DNA of 64,000 bases from Thalassia testudinum (lineage: Eukaryota > Streptophyta > Magnoliopsida > Alismatales > Hydrocharitaceae): the NCBI GenBank assembly GCA_037157565.1, contig JAZHRO010000026.1:29936501-30000500 (forward strand), given 5' to 3'. Below the pieces are notes generated by a model. That model was given only the letters and a program-made list of their open reading frames with translations, did no database searches and was not told the origin of the DNA. Positions within the stretch are counted from its first letter, which is position 1. The number at the start of each line of letters is the position of its first letter. This document shows, in pieces, positions 31,694-44,900 of this stretch. Both the position numbers and the translations under genes were made by a program.

Positions 31694-32061
31694 AGGAGGA
31701 GAGCATGGCGGGGCATGCGGGGAATGGGGGGGAATGGCAGCTGCAGGGAGAGGTGCGGGAAGGTGCAGCAGCGGGAAGGACGCCAGGGAGAGGCAGCGGA
31801 GAAGAAGTTGCAGCAGCGGGAGAAAAAAAATAGAAATCAAGAGGAAATAAAAAAATAGAAGAGATGGATTTTTGTAAAGAGGCACTTGAGGAAAATGTAA
31901 ATTATGAAGCCCTTTATTTCAATCTTCCCTCCTCTTAATTAAATGCATGAATGCAAGTATTTTTACAGATGCGACTATAGGATTATAATATACATAGTTA
32001 ATGCTAGAAAATAGCATAAGAAGGCGTTCTTATAGGCGTGTTTTGAGGTGCAAACACAGGG

Positions 32062-33988
32062 ATCCTTGATGATCATATCATCATGGAGAATCAAGATCAA
32101 AAGCCCACCTGGGGTGACAATCTGATACCCTCACATTGGTTTTAATCCTTGAATTAGGGTTTGAATGAAGTTTGAAAGGTTTAAAAGAAGGTCTGGGTTC
32201 AGTTTGTAAAGGATTTGAATGCTTGGTTTGGAATCCATTTTTCACGTTGTCTATAGCATGAGGATGTGATCAAACTAGGGTTTTAATGGTTTTCCAAGCT
32301 TTAATCTTATTTTTGTTGAGTTTAGACCTGTCAGAGAGTGTTTACGACACTTACAATTGATTCTCAGGTGTGTTAAATCTATTCTATGATTTTTGGTCTT
32401 AAACTCTAAGTCATAGGTTGATCTGATGATCTCAGGTTTCAATGAGGGTTTTGATGCATTAAATAGGGTTCTAAAATAATTTCTTCTATCATAGATTCCA
32501 TCTCAGTGATCTTGTTGAGGCTTTGAATTCCAAATAGAAAACCTGAGATGTTTTGACAATAGTAGCATCGGTTGATGCTTATTCTAAAAGATTTCTGAAT
32601 GCTTAATTATTTCTTTCTGGTGTAAATGGTGAAATCATTTACTGAAATACAATTATAGACACAACCTTTAGTGTATATAGATAGTATTATTGAAAAATAA
32701 AAAAATTGAAAAATTTTGTAAAATTAAAAAAATTACAAAACAATAACACAAAAAAAGGTGAAAAACAAAAATTCAAAAAATACAATAAGGGATCTATATT
32801 CACTGTTGAGGGAGAAATTCTAGAAAATTCTGAAAGGGAGAATTGAATTGAAAGTTTTATAATTGTTTAATTATGATCTTAAAGTTGAACCAAAAATAGA
32901 ATAAGTGTTTATGGACATTCAACCTACCATAGAAGTTTGATTCGCTCAGGTTTAGGCTTAATACACTTAAGCTTTGACAAGATAGACCAGGATCTCTCCT
33001 AACCTAGGACATATTCTTGTACCTGAGTCACTAGTATAGGATTCATTGGTTTTCTTTTGTTTAAGAGTCTAAGTAACTTTGGTTTACACTACACAGAGTC
33101 AAGAATGACCGGATGAATTTAAGTCTCAACCCTAGTGTTCATTAGGGAATGTAGAGTCCTTACCTATGCATGTAGGTAGACTCTCTCTCTCAGTTTTTAG
33201 TCATGTGTCTAGGAGAAGCTCTTTCCACCAAAGTACTCACCCACCAAATATGTGTGCTGCACCAGATAAAGTTGAAGGAGACATACTGACATTTGTTTTA
33301 AGAATAAGAAGAAAAATCAATAAAAAATGAGAAAAAATAGAGAACAAAAAGAAAAAGTCAAAAAGAAAAGAGAAAGACATTCTTTTGAATAAGTTAGTAT
33401 CTTCTCCAATTCCAATTGTATATATTTCCACCAAAAAGATTTTTCAAGGTGCATTACAAATGCCATGTTTTTCTACTAAATATCCTTTGAGCCACAACAC
33501 AATAAGAGTTGGGTTTGAGTCTCCAGTTATTTTGAGAGTTAATTCAGAAACATGAGCTGAAGCTAACATCAACCTGGACATAAAAAGAAGTGAAACCCTA
33601 GATTTGAGTCTTTGTATTCATCTGGTTAGTCTTGATTATATACTAGGCACAACCATAACTTATCTTTTGAGCTTAATAAAACCCTCTAAGTCCTATAAAT
33701 CGCACTTAAGGTTTAAATATTAAGAGTCCTTATTGGTCGAGAGATGGTCTATGTTATGTAAGTCTTGAGTTCTGGTAGTCTTCCTAAGCAGGTAGTTCTC
33801 ACAATGTCTACTATATAAACACAATTGGCTTGTTACAGAAAAAATTCAACTTAAAGATCATCTCTAAACACTTAACATTTAAAATGAGTTAAATTGAAAT
33901 CTCTTCACACTTACTTAGCTGATATTACAATGCTCTGCACTTAACGAGTTGTTTGCTAAGGGACTAGCAAAACCTAAGCACGGAGGTA
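32062..33988 (+). mobile_element. Family-D-like relic, 3' interior
   Basis: Continues the sequence broken at 23055. 32610-32700 (taaatggtgaaatcattta, then an acacaac/gtatta motif) matches the family-E 3' interior in reverse (about 56900-56970), and 32930-33110 resembles family C 45400-45600. It ends with hairpin TTTGCTA / TAGCAAA around AGGGAC (33952-33971) and a degenerate PPT (AAGCACGGAGGTA, 33976-33988) before an LTR start. No coding frame survives. Confidence 0.6.
33952..33988 (+). promoter_or_regulatory. PPT-proximal hairpin and PPT of family D
   Basis: 7-bp arms around AGGGAC, then AAGCACGGAGGTA abutting TGATGAGG at 33989. The PPT differs from the GGCATGGGGGTA consensus at two positions in the G-run region. 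Confidence 0.65.
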
Positions 33989-34441
33989 TGATGAGGTGTG
34001 GCTCATCATAGCTGAAATGCCCAAGTTAAGCTAGAAACTAGGTTAAACACTATCTTCTTAACATAAGAAATGGGTTAAGTGTGGGAATTAATAAAAATGA
34101 CCTAAAACACTCCATTTGTGCTAAAAATGCATAATTAGGTCACATATTTGAGAGATTATCTATTAATTAAGTATATGGATGATTCAAATGGCAATTGAAC
34201 ACCAATTTGAGTTTAAAAGTACAAATCAACGGTTGGATTAACTTCTAAATTTTTCAATTAAGTTTCCATAAAAACTTCATTGTATTTTAACACCATTAGT
34301 GCCTTTAAATCATTGCATTGCACCTAGGTCCTTTATTTCTTCACATTTCATGCATTTAAAAGTCGTAGGGACCTATTAGATATTCTTTAGGGACTGTTCT
34401 ATCATGAAACTTACCACTTATGGGTTTCTTTGCATTTTTCC
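33989..34441 (+). repeat. Family-D 3' LTR, truncated
   Basis: Begins TGATGAGGTGTGGCTCATCA, TAGC, like the minus copy at 21625. After about 450 nt it stops abruptly where family-C interior begins (ACTCTCCCACCAAAAAG). The right part of the LTR, including its TATA box, is missing. Confidence 0.7.
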
Positions 34442-35066
34442 TATACTCTCCCACCAAAAAGAAAAATAAGTGTGCTCCTTCAAAATGTGTTGTAAGAGAT
34501 ATACTGACACGTGTTTCAAAAAAAAAAAAAAAAAAAGAAAAAAAGAAAAAAAAAAGAAAAAAAAAAGAGAGATGTTTTAAAAGAGTCAGTATATCTCATA
34601 AATGTCTGCATACTTTGTTTTTCGGTGAGCCACAAAAAAAAAATATCAGAAAATGGGAGTTGAGTTTTCCATAATCATCTTAAGGGTCAATCCAAAAACA
34701 CGAGTTAAAACTGGGACCAACTTGTACTTAAAAATTCGTGAAACCCTGGGAGTGAGTCTTAAGGTTCATCTGGTCAGTCTTGATCCTTCACTATGCACAA
34801 CCATAACCTCTTGAGCTCTCGAGTACGGCAAAAACCTCCTGGGTCCTGGAAATCGTACTTAAGGTTTAAATATCAAGAGTCCTGGTTAGTTGAGAGATGA
34901 TCTATGTCATGTGAGACTTAAAGTACTGGTAGTCTTCTTTACAATTGGTTCTCACAATATTCCATAATAAACACACCTGTATCACCTCAGAAGAAAATCT
35001 TCAGCTTAAGATCATTTCTAAATACTATTTTGCTAGGGACTAGCAAAAGATAGGCATGGGGGTATA
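34442..35066 (+). mobile_element. Partial family-C 3' interior upstream of an LTR
   Basis: Nearly identical to 45738-46345, including the A-run region, the hairpin (35028-35048) and PPT (35052-35066). It means the LTR at 35067 is preceded by interior rather than by a target duplication. Confidence 0.85.
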
Positions 35067-35460
35067 TGTTTGCACCTCAAAACACGCCTATAATAACGCC
35101 TTCTTGTGCTATTTTCTAGCATTAACATTGCATAATAGGATCCTGTAATCGCATTTGTAAAAACACTTGCATGCATGCATTTAATCAAGAGAGGAAGAGG
35201 AGTGAAACAATCGCCTACATAGTTACATTTTTTTTCAAGTGCCTCCTTGCAAAATCACCCTCTTTTTATTTTTCCTCTTGATTTCTTCTTTTCTCTCCTT
35301 CCCGCGGCTGCGTCCTTCCCGCGGTTGCACTCTTCCCGCAGCTGCATGCAGCAGCCACGCAGCACCTCTTCCCGTCACGTCTCCCTGCCAACGTCGCTCC
35401 CTATAGCTGCAACTCGCACGCCCTCTCCCTGCTGCAGCCAACACGCCCCTCTCCCCTCCT

Positions 35461-35468
35461 CTATAAGT
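35461..35468 (+). promoter_or_regulatory. TATA box of family-C LTR
   Basis: CTATAAGT after CTCCCCTCCT. The right LTR copy is at 46740-46747. U3 is about 395 nt, so R/U5 is unusually long (about 2 kb). Confidence 0.65.
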
Positions 35469-35594
35469 AGCTGCAGCTTCATCCTCGCGACGTAGCGGCT
35501 GCAGCTGCTGAAAAAACCCGCAGCCATCTTCTCCACCGCTTTCCCCTCCCATACGTCGGCCCTCCGTCGAGGAGGCACCCGGCGAGCAGGAGAA

Positions 35595-35623
35595 CCCACT
35601 GTGGTGCACACCACCACAGTGGG
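35595..35623 (+). other. Conserved 29-nt stem-loop (family-C left LTR copy)
   Basis: CCCACTGTGGTG, loop CACAC, CACCACAGTGGG, about 130 nt after the TATA box. Perfectly conserved although flanks differ from C-minus. Confidence 0.75.
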
Positions 35624-36299
35624 AGCACCACCGCCCAGCTCTTCGACGAGCCGGTGGGCGTGGTGCATTCCCTCGCTTCGTTTTTTCTCTTTAACGCCAT
35701 TGCCGCCGCTCCAAGCTTCGAAGCTTGAAGCCACGGCAGCAGTAGCCCAGCAGCAGCAGCAGCAAGTCCTCCCGCCCCTCCGCGACCGTCCCCGCAGTCG
35801 CTCACCGCCTCCGCGCGCGTCTGCAGGGCGTTCCCCGCCTCCGTCTCCATTCTGTCCGCCTCGCAGTTGCACCCGTAGCCCGCCGCCGCGCGCACTGCAG
35901 CGGCCGGCTACGGCCTCACGCCGACCCCTGCCCCCCTCCGCGACCCTCCGCGACCACCTGCAGACCTCCTCCACGCTCGCTCCTCCGCGCCATCGCCCGC
36001 TCGTCGACTTCGCGCAGGCCTGCAGAACCCTGCGCGAAGGAGTGCCCGCACCCGCCGTCTTCAGACGTCCGCCTCCGCCTTCAGACGACGCGGCGTCAGA
36101 CGTCCGCCGCCGCGAGCAGACGACTTAACTCGCTGCCATTGTCCGCGCTCTCGATCTCTCCAGCCCGCTCTCTCTCTCTCTGCTGATCTCTCTCTCCCGC
36201 TCTCTCTCTCTCACGTATTCTCTCTCTTTTGCACTCACTCACAGACACACACTACACCAACACACACACATCTTCACCGACACACACACACACCCACAC

Positions 36300-36835
36300 A
36301 CACACTTACACTATACGTATAGTTATATATAGTAACATATATATACTTATATACATCTATATATAATATATACATACATATATATATATATATATACACT
36401 TATATACATAGTAATATCTATAGTTATGTATACATACATATATATATAATATATATACATATATATATAATATATATATATATATATCTACTTATATATA
36501 TCTATATACTTATACATATACTTATATATATATACATATCTATATACTTATGTATATACACACATATATATATATATATCTAGATACATATATACTTATA
36601 TACATATATATATATATACATCTATATGGTATTATATATATATACTTATATACATATATACATAGCTATATACATATATACATACATATATATATATACA
36701 TATACACCTATATATATATATATATATATAATACATATATATCTATATATATCTATACATATATACTTATACATTTATATACATATAGATATATTTACTT
36801 ATATACATACATATGTACATATATTTTCACGTTAT
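36300..36835. repeat. AT-rich microsatellite in family-C left LTR
   Basis: Irregular TA/TACA tract. It gives spurious Tyr/Ile-rich open frames (36550-36958). Confidence 0.9.
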
Positions 36836-37527
36836 TTACTATACGCTGTATCACGGGGATATCTGCACCAGTTGCTGATATTCCCTGATACACGCGTACA
36901 AAAAAAGCGTGGTCCCATACATCATCCATCCTCCATCCACACTCCACGCGGCACATAGTCGTGTTGGTTGCGTCTCTCTAGACATCAACTGACTCGACAT
37001 AGTGCTACACTCCATCGTCACCTCCACCCCCACCCCTTTATATATATACTACATATAAATATATATCTATAGCTACTATATTTACTTTCTATCTGTTAGC
37101 TTCCTTCTTAGTAAAAAGATAAAAAAAGGTATAAAAGTGAAAAGATAATCTTTGATTTGCAGGTACCCCGTCTAGCGAGTAGCAAGACTTGTTTTGGGAC
37201 TCTGTTTGGCTAAAAGCCAAGGACACAATTTTGAGGGTGTGCCTCAAGAACAAGGATTACCATAAAAAACCTAAATAAGAAAAAACACCAAAAACACAAT
37301 AAACGAACGGAAGAGACACGTTTTAAGGAAAACGTAGAAACTCGACTTTAGCCCCACTTCCCTGAGTTCGACCCTGGGCCTAAAAGTGACAAGATAAAAT
37401 CAATTAGGCCAGGTTAAAAATTTTGTAAAGAGATGGTTAGGTCTGAATTAGGTTAACCACTATACATATTTCAACGATAAAAACACCATATTAACAACCT
37501 ATCCAGGCCGACCCATCATGACTTTTC

Positions 37528-37545
37528 TGGCGCCGTTGCCGGGGA
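37528..37545 (+). other. Family-C primer binding site (tRNA-Asp)
   Basis: TGGCGCCGTTGCCGGGGA, 9 nt after the LTR end. Confidence 0.93.
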
Positions 37546-38928
37546 AGTGCGCTTTCGAGTAAGTTTCTATCCAATTCCTTTAAATTTGTCTCTTCTCTCT
37601 TCACGGGTATTGTTTTTTTTTGGTGTGCAGGTGAACTTGGTGGAAGGAGAAGGAAAGCAGACGAAGTCGGGAACGAGAGCAGATCCAAGGCGGGAATGAG
37701 AGCGTGAAGACGCCGACATCGCATTGGAGCTTCGCACACATTGCCGAACAAGTAGGTTTTCTTTTCTCATCAAATTAGGGTTAACTTGCCACCACAATAA
37801 AAAAAAAAAAAAATTTAAAAACTAAAAACTAGAAAAACTTCTTGGGATTTCTTGAGGGCAAGTGGATTAAAATTAACTTGATTGATTGGTTGTCTTCACT
37901 CCCACTGCCCCGGGATTTCCCGCCTTACTTCGCATAGCGAAAATCCGAGAATCTTGATTCTTAGATTTTTCGCCGTGGGAAGTATTCTTTGAGGCAAAGA
38001 AAAAGATTGCTTGTATCCCTCTTTTGCCTCACTTATCTTTAATTCAGGATCACATTTTTGGTGGGGAGACTTGGAATTGAGTTGATTCCAACCCCACCAC
38101 GACTTTTCAAACTTGCCTGTGATTCGATCCTGAATACTTCAACCCCAACAATTTTATTTTCTTTATCTTTTGGTTGAAGCCTTGTGTGTGGAAATCATTT
38201 CTGGTGATTGGGAGCACTTGAATTGAAGTGCTTTGGCTCCCTGTCACATTGATATAAAACTGATTCGTGCATCCACACTTAGAAATCTCCATTTAGGGTA
38301 GCCCATTGCATTTTAGCATGCATTAACTAACTGATAATTGAAGAAGGGTTTCTTGGGTTTTAGAAGGAAAACCTGTATTTTTGCAAAAACCCGGAGATTG
38401 GTTGAATTGGTAATTCAGCAAAACCCTAAAATTCATACTACTTAAGGCTGAACTCTAAAAACCATTCGCCAATAAAAACTTCAATTCGGGGAGATTTCCC
38501 CGTTGCATGCTTGTTCTTACACACTCTTAAAATCAATCACTTGGGCATTACCCGTAAACAACGCCCTTCACATTCCAAAAGCACTTGACCCTAAGCCTCT
38601 AATTAAAACTGGTAGTAACTTGACCCTTACTGAGGATTGGAGGTCTAACTACCTGTGTGTAGCGACTACGTGCTGGTGAGAGTTCCCGCGTGCTATCGGG
38701 TGTCTAAGACTGGGGCAAACGGCCTTTCAATCTGGCCCGGTGGTTCCGCGGTGCTCGCATTCGGTTCCGTAATTCGTGATAGTAGGTAACTTAGATCTTT
38801 AGGTCTAAGGGCACACTGTAGAGGTTAGGAACTTGACTGTATTGATTTGTAATCAAGTGTACCTTTGCGGCGTCATTTCTCTCATCCCTATTCCCTTCTC
38901 ATCTCCCCAATTCTTCCTGCGGTAGTGC
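37546..38928 (+). other. Family-C untranslated leader
   Basis: About 1.38 kb without a supported gene, matched by 28174-29554 in reverse. Likely site of packaging signals (inference). Confidence 0.75.
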
Positions 38929-41900
38929 ATGTTTGGGAGGAGGTCACAAAACCCTGAACTATTTGAATTGACTGATAAATCTAGAAAACAAGTCGAATCG
39001 TCCTCCTCCTCCACAAACATGGCTGCACGCCCACCCCCAAATCCCGAGGGAGGAAACCGCCCTCAGAACCCACCAGGTGGTGGAGCCTTAGATCCCATAA
39101 CCCGCCTCCAAGCCCAAATGGAAATGTATAATGAGCAAATCGAAGCCATTCGGGAAACATTGGAGGAAATGCAGAACCCTCCCGAACGGGAGGAGCCTAG
39201 GTCTCTTAGCTCTTATCAGAATCCCGCTGCTACAGAGACCATAGGACAAATTCGGGTCCCCATGGGCGGGGACGACTTTGAATTAAAACCAAATATAATT
39301 GGCCTAATCAATTTTCACTTTCATGGTCTTGCAAGTGAAGACCCATTTCTCCACTTGGAAGACCTAACCCGACTTGCTGAAACCGTTAAACCAAGAAATG
39401 TCAGGTTATCTATAGTCCTCATGAAGATGTTCCCGTTTTCATTACGGGATAAAGCGTCGCAATGGTTACGCACCCTTGGGAGAACCATCCACTCTTGGGA
39501 AGAGATGCGAACAGCGTTTCTCAAGAAGTTCTTCCCAATTGGGCGGACCAATGCGCTTCGCCGTGCTATCACTTCATTTACGCAACAAAACGGCGAACAA
39601 TTTCATGAGGCATGGGAGAGGTATAACGACCTCCTTAGGAAGTGTCCGCACCACGGTCTGCCTAAGTGGCATATAGCCCAGATTTTCTACTATGGGCTAA
39701 ATGAGACTTTGAAGCAGATTGCAGACGCTTCCTGCGGAGGGAACTTTATGAATAAAGACGAGAATGGAGCATTCGAGCTGTTTGAAAATATGAGTGAAAA
39801 CTCGATGAACAATGCTTCCATTGTCGCCTTTAATCGTACCAGCCAGCCCCGAAATGTCCACGAAGTTGACATGGGACCCTCCCATTCATCCACTGATCTA
39901 AGCCTTATTGCACAAAAACTGGATGAAGTCTCCGTCGTGCACAAGAAGCTGGACGAGCTTCTGGCCAACCCCGCCCGATCTATGGCAAACACCACCTCTT
40001 CACCACTTCGTCACAATCCAAGTTCTTCTAATACCAGGCTTATCCCGAGAAACCCCGTTAGACCTTCCTTACCGAGTGTCGCGCCAAGCGACTCGGTAAG
40101 TCATGTGGAACTGGCTTCTGCGAGCCAGTATTTCGACACGGAGGACCAAGCCTCCGTGGGCTCGGACGCATATCTACATGCGGACGCGTCTACTGGCATA
40201 GAAGATGCTTGCGCCCTGGGGAACAACCCGTTCTCTACCACTTATAACCCGGGGTGGCGTAATCATCCGAACTTTGCATGGTCCAACAACCCGCAGCGCC
40301 AAAACCCCGCGGGTGGACCAATGCGACCGTCCGCACCCGTCATCCCAAGGGTCCAGTTTAATCCTATGGCAAATCCGCCATCAGGCCCTTGCGTACCACA
40401 AACTGAACACGCATCAAGCCCTCTTGACAAATTGATGCGAATGATGACGGAAATGCCAAAGCGCCATGAAGAGAACATGACCTCTCTTCAGCACCAATTG
40501 GCGCAGCAGAATGCCGAGATCAGTCAACTACGCATGGCGACTCGATCTCAGGGCACTCTTCCCGCCCAACCTGTTCCAAACCCGCGAAATTTCGTGCCCC
40601 GTGGTTCTCAACCACAGGTACGACCTTCTCAGGGACAGGTTAATCAAGTTCTGCAAGCTCCGAGCATTCCACCGGGATTTCAGGCTAATCCTGCTGCAGC
40701 ACCACACTCTTATATCCCCATTGCAAACCCTCCTCCACCGTATGATCCCACTGGACCCGCATCGTCCAATGCTATCACTACGAGGAGCGGTAAGCAGACC
40801 GTCGATCCGCCTCGACCTGATCCTGGCCCATCTTCTTCATCACCCTCTCATTCGGGATGCATACCGCATTCGCGAGAGGATGATGCACCAAAACTTGTGC
40901 CAGAATCAGTCCCATTCCCTGAGGCTCTACTAAGGGAGCCAAAAGGCAAAAAGAAAAATACGCAGGCCTTTGACAACCTACGTAATTTGTTCAGGGATGT
41001 AGAAATCAAGGTACCCCTGCTCGAGGCAATCGACCACATACCTACTGTCGCTCGATTTTTCAAAGACTACACAACACCCAGACGACAGTCAAAGAGGACT
41101 AAGAATCCGGTGGTTCTCTCGCCTCATGCGAGTTGTGCTATACTGTCAAACTTACCACCGAAGCAGAAAGATCCGGGCACACCACTGATTTCCTGTAACA
41201 TCCAAGGCTGCAGTTTTAACCATGCCTTGCTTGATCTAGGATCTTCCATCAATCTCATACCGACCATCATGCTCAAAAAATTTTCCTTGGGAAATCTGAA
41301 ACCCACCCCTGTCACGTTACAGTTGGCAGATCGTTCTGTCAAAATCCCGAAGGGTGTGGTGGAAGACGTGGTGGTTAGGGTCAACAGTCTCTGTTTTCCT
41401 GTTGACTTTCTTGTTTTAGATATGGAAGTTCCTAGTTCACTTTCTGATTGTCCGATCATCCTCGGTCGACCTTTCTTGGCCACAGCCCGCGCCCACATCG
41501 ACTGCGAGTCGGGCTGTATTGAGATTGCCGTTGGATCTGAGAAGCTCAAGCTTAACATATTCAAGGCAGCCAAGAACTTTGATTGCGATTGCATTGAGGA
41601 TGACACGTCTGACGAGGACATGGCCGTCAGCGCGTGTATCGGACTAATTGGGACCTATTCGGACTGCTGCGGATTACCTATAAACACTGATAACTGCCTG
41701 ACCAACGCATACTATGACGTTCCCCAATCCCTCCCTTGTCCAGTACCTTCTCCTGGCCAGACTTCTGACAAGGTTTTCTCCGCTTCCCATACCTCGTGGT
41801 CTGAGTCATATCCGGGCTACTCACTGTCGGTCCATACTCATGAAGACCGAATTGCCCTTTCTTCCCCGCCAAATCAGGCGGATTTACAAATCCACACTGG

Positions 41901-44900
41901 GACCTTGAGCCCATATACTTCTCACTGGGGCTATTCATTTTTGGATCCATCTATCCAAGAAGCCCCTCTTCTTGGCCAATCTGAAGGCCAGTTTCTTCCT
42001 CCTAACTTGTTCTCCTACCCGTCTGGGACACTCTCGTCCCAAGAAATGCCAGATCCTTCCCCATCCACTCCCGAGCTAAAAGTGCTGCCTAATACACTCA
42101 AGTATGTTTTCCTGGGACCAAATGAAACGCTCCCTGTAATCATCAGTTCAAAATTAACCATGGAGCAGGAGTGCAAACTAACTAAGGTCCTCCTAGAACA
42201 CAAGGCAGCTATTGGATGGTCCTTATCAGACTTATCTGGTATTAGTCCCTCCTACTGCACTCATCGTATATATACGGAGGAGGAGGCTCGACCTTCTCGC
42301 GAGATGCAGCGACGTCTCAACCCTAACATGCGGGAGGTCGTTAAGAATGAAATCATTAAGTGGCTGGATGCGGGTATAATCTACCCGATCAGCGATAGCC
42401 CCTGGGTGAGTCCGATTCACGTTGTGCCCAAAAAGGCAGGACTCACCATCCGTGTCAATGACATGGGCGAATCCATCCCTACACGCACTCCTACATCTTG
42501 GAGAGTGTGTGTAGATTATAGGAAACTCAATGCTACAACCAAGAAAGATCACTTCCCGCTACCATTTATTGACCAAATCCTAGAGCGGTTAGCGGGAAAT
42601 AAATTTTTCTGCTTCCTGGATGGATTCTCAGGATATAACCAGGTGGCAATAGACTCCCGAGACCAAGAGAAAACCACTTTTACCTGCCCTTTCGGCACCT
42701 TCACCTTTAGAAGGATGCCGTTCGGACTTTGTAACGCGCCAGCAACTTTCCAGAGATGCATGCTGGCGATATTTCATGACATGGTGGGTGACTTTCTCGA
42801 GGTCTTCATGGATGACTTTTCAGTCTTTGGACCATCTTTCGACGAATGTCTTGCCAACCTGACTCGCATCCTTAGGAGATGTATTGATGTAAACCTCGTG
42901 CTTTCCTGGGAAAAAAGTCATTTTATGGTGCACGAGGGAATTGTTCTTGGACATATCATCTCCGATAGGGGTATCGAGGTTGACAGAGCTAAGCTCGATA
43001 TCATTGCTGATTTACCTGTGCCTGGTTCTGTCAAACAAATCCGCTCCTTCTTGGGACACGTCGGTTTCTATAGGAGATTCATCAAAGACTTCTCCAAAAT
43101 TTCTCGACCCTTAACTCATCTCCTATCAACCGACGTGCCCTTCGACATGGGCCCTGACTGTATACAAGCATTCACGCAGCTGCGTAATGCTGTCACCAAG
43201 GCCCCTGTTCTCCAGCCGCCTGATTGGTCCCTCAACTTTGAACTTATGTGTGACGCTTCAGACCTTGCAGTCGGAGCCATCCTGGGACAAAGACGCGATA
43301 GACACCCCTTCGTGGTATACTACGCCAGTAAGACGTTGGACGAGGCCCAGCGTAATTATACTACCACTGAAAAGGAACTACTGGCAGTCGTCTTTGGGCT
43401 GGAAAAATTCCATTCTTACCTTCTGGGCTCTCACGTTATTGTTTTCACTGATCACGCGGCCATTCGCCATCTCATGCACAAGAAGGATGCCAAGCCTAGA
43501 TTGATTCGTTGGATCCTTCTGCTCCAGGAATTTGACATTGAGATTCGTGATAAGGTCGGAGCCCAGAATGTTGTGGCTGATCACCTTTCCAGACTGGACC
43601 CTGACCATATTGGACTTACTCTGCCAATTAATGAAGTTTTTCCTGATGAGCACCTATTGGCAATAAATGTGGCAAGTGGACCGTGGTATGCCGACATTGC
43701 CAATTACCTTGCTTCTGGATCTCTTCCACGTGGCTGGCCTAAAAATCAGCGCGAGCGTCTCATGGCAGAAGCAAAGTATTATTTCTGGGATAATCCACTT
43801 CTTTTTCGGATAGGTGCTGATCAAATCATCCGTCACTGTATTCCTGACAGTGAGTTCCCCAGTGTGCTATCCTTCTGCCACGATCAGGCCTGTGGAGGCC
43901 ATTTCTCTGGGAGGAAAACTGCAGCCAAGGTGTTGCAGTGCGGTTTCTTTTGGCCCTCCCTTCACCAGGACGCGCACACTTATGCCAAACATTGCACTAG
44001 GTGCCAGTCATTAGGGTCAATGGCACGTCGTGACATGATGCCCTTGCAACACATCCTAGCTGCGGAAATCTTCGACATCTGGGGAATTGACTTCATGGGT
44101 CCCTTTCCTCCATCCAACGGCTTCGAATTCATCCTCGTGGCCGTCGACTATGTTTCAAAATGGATCGAGGCTATTCCCGCGCACCGTACTGACCATGTTA
44201 TCTCCACCCGATTCGTCAAAGACCATATCTTTGCGCATTTTGGGATCCCTCGGGCCATTATCTCGGATGGAGGAAGCCACTTTACCCATGCTTCTTTTCG
44301 GGCACTTCTGAGGAGGTACGGAGTCCACCATCGTATCGCATCCCCGTATCATCCTCAGACGAACGGCCAGGCGGAAGTGTCGAATCGGCAAATCAAGCAG
44401 ATTCTCCAGAAAACGGTTCGGCCTGACCGTAAGGATTGGTCCGACAAGCTGACTGACGCACTTTGGGCGTATCGGACCGCCTTCAAGGCTCCCCTTGGTA
44501 TGTCTCCATATAGAATCGTTTACGGGAAGCCTTGTCATTTGCCTATAGAGTTGGAGCACCGTGCTTATTGGGCGGTTCGCCAATGTAACCTCGACCCAGA
44601 CTTGTGTGAACGAGAAAGGAAACTCCAACTCCAAGAGCTGGAAGAGCTCCGTCGTGAAGCCTATGATTCTGCTCTAACCTTTAAACAACGCACTAAGGCT
44701 TTTCACGACAGCCATGTTCGGCGGAAGGAATTTGAGCCATCTCAGCAAGTTTGGCTCTATAATGCCCGACTCAAATTCTTTCCTGGGAAATTAAAGTCCA
44801 AATGGACTGGTCCTTTTCTGGTCTCAAGACCATTCCCCAATGGGGCCGTCGAAATTGAAGATCCCAAATCTGGGCGTAAATTTACGGTCAACGGGCAGCG

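Larger units (their letters stand above)
23056..32056 (-). mobile_element. C-minus: young non-autonomous family-C retrotransposon
   Basis: 9001 bp on the minus strand with LTRs 29583-32056 (5') and 23056-25523 (3'), a perfect tRNA-Asp PBS (29573-29555), a PPT (25524-25538) and an exact CAGGG duplication (23051-23055 and 32057-32061). I could find only two substitutions between the LTRs (23204/29731 and 24552/31085) and one 6-bp length change in the AT repeat, so insertion is very recent. The interior is a deletion derivative of the autonomous family-C element: no Gag core, protease, RT, RNase H or integrase, but one open frame of 533 codons. Its LTR termini and leader match the autonomous copy, so its movement was probably driven in trans. 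Confidence 0.93.
29583..32056 (-). repeat. C-minus 5' LTR
   Basis: 2474 bp, essentially identical to 23056-25523. TATA box at 31686-31693, conserved stem-loop at 31465-31493, AT microsatellite at about 30266-30643. Confidence 0.94.
35067..37518 (+). repeat. Family-C left LTR
   Basis: 2452 bp, TGTTTGCACC...GACCCATCA. TATA at 35461-35468, stem-loop at 35595-35623, CAG and CGCC repeats to 36125, CT/CA repeats at 36165-36310, AT microsatellite to about 36830, conserved U5 end. Confidence 0.92.

Noticed and set aside
35375..36128. Arg/Pro/Ser-rich open frames in family-C LTRs (also 46654-47407)
   Set aside because: Same LTR region in the plus copies. No conserved frame relative to C-minus.
36550..36958. 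Tyr/Ile-rich open frames
   Set aside because: Translation of the TA/TACA microsatellite.
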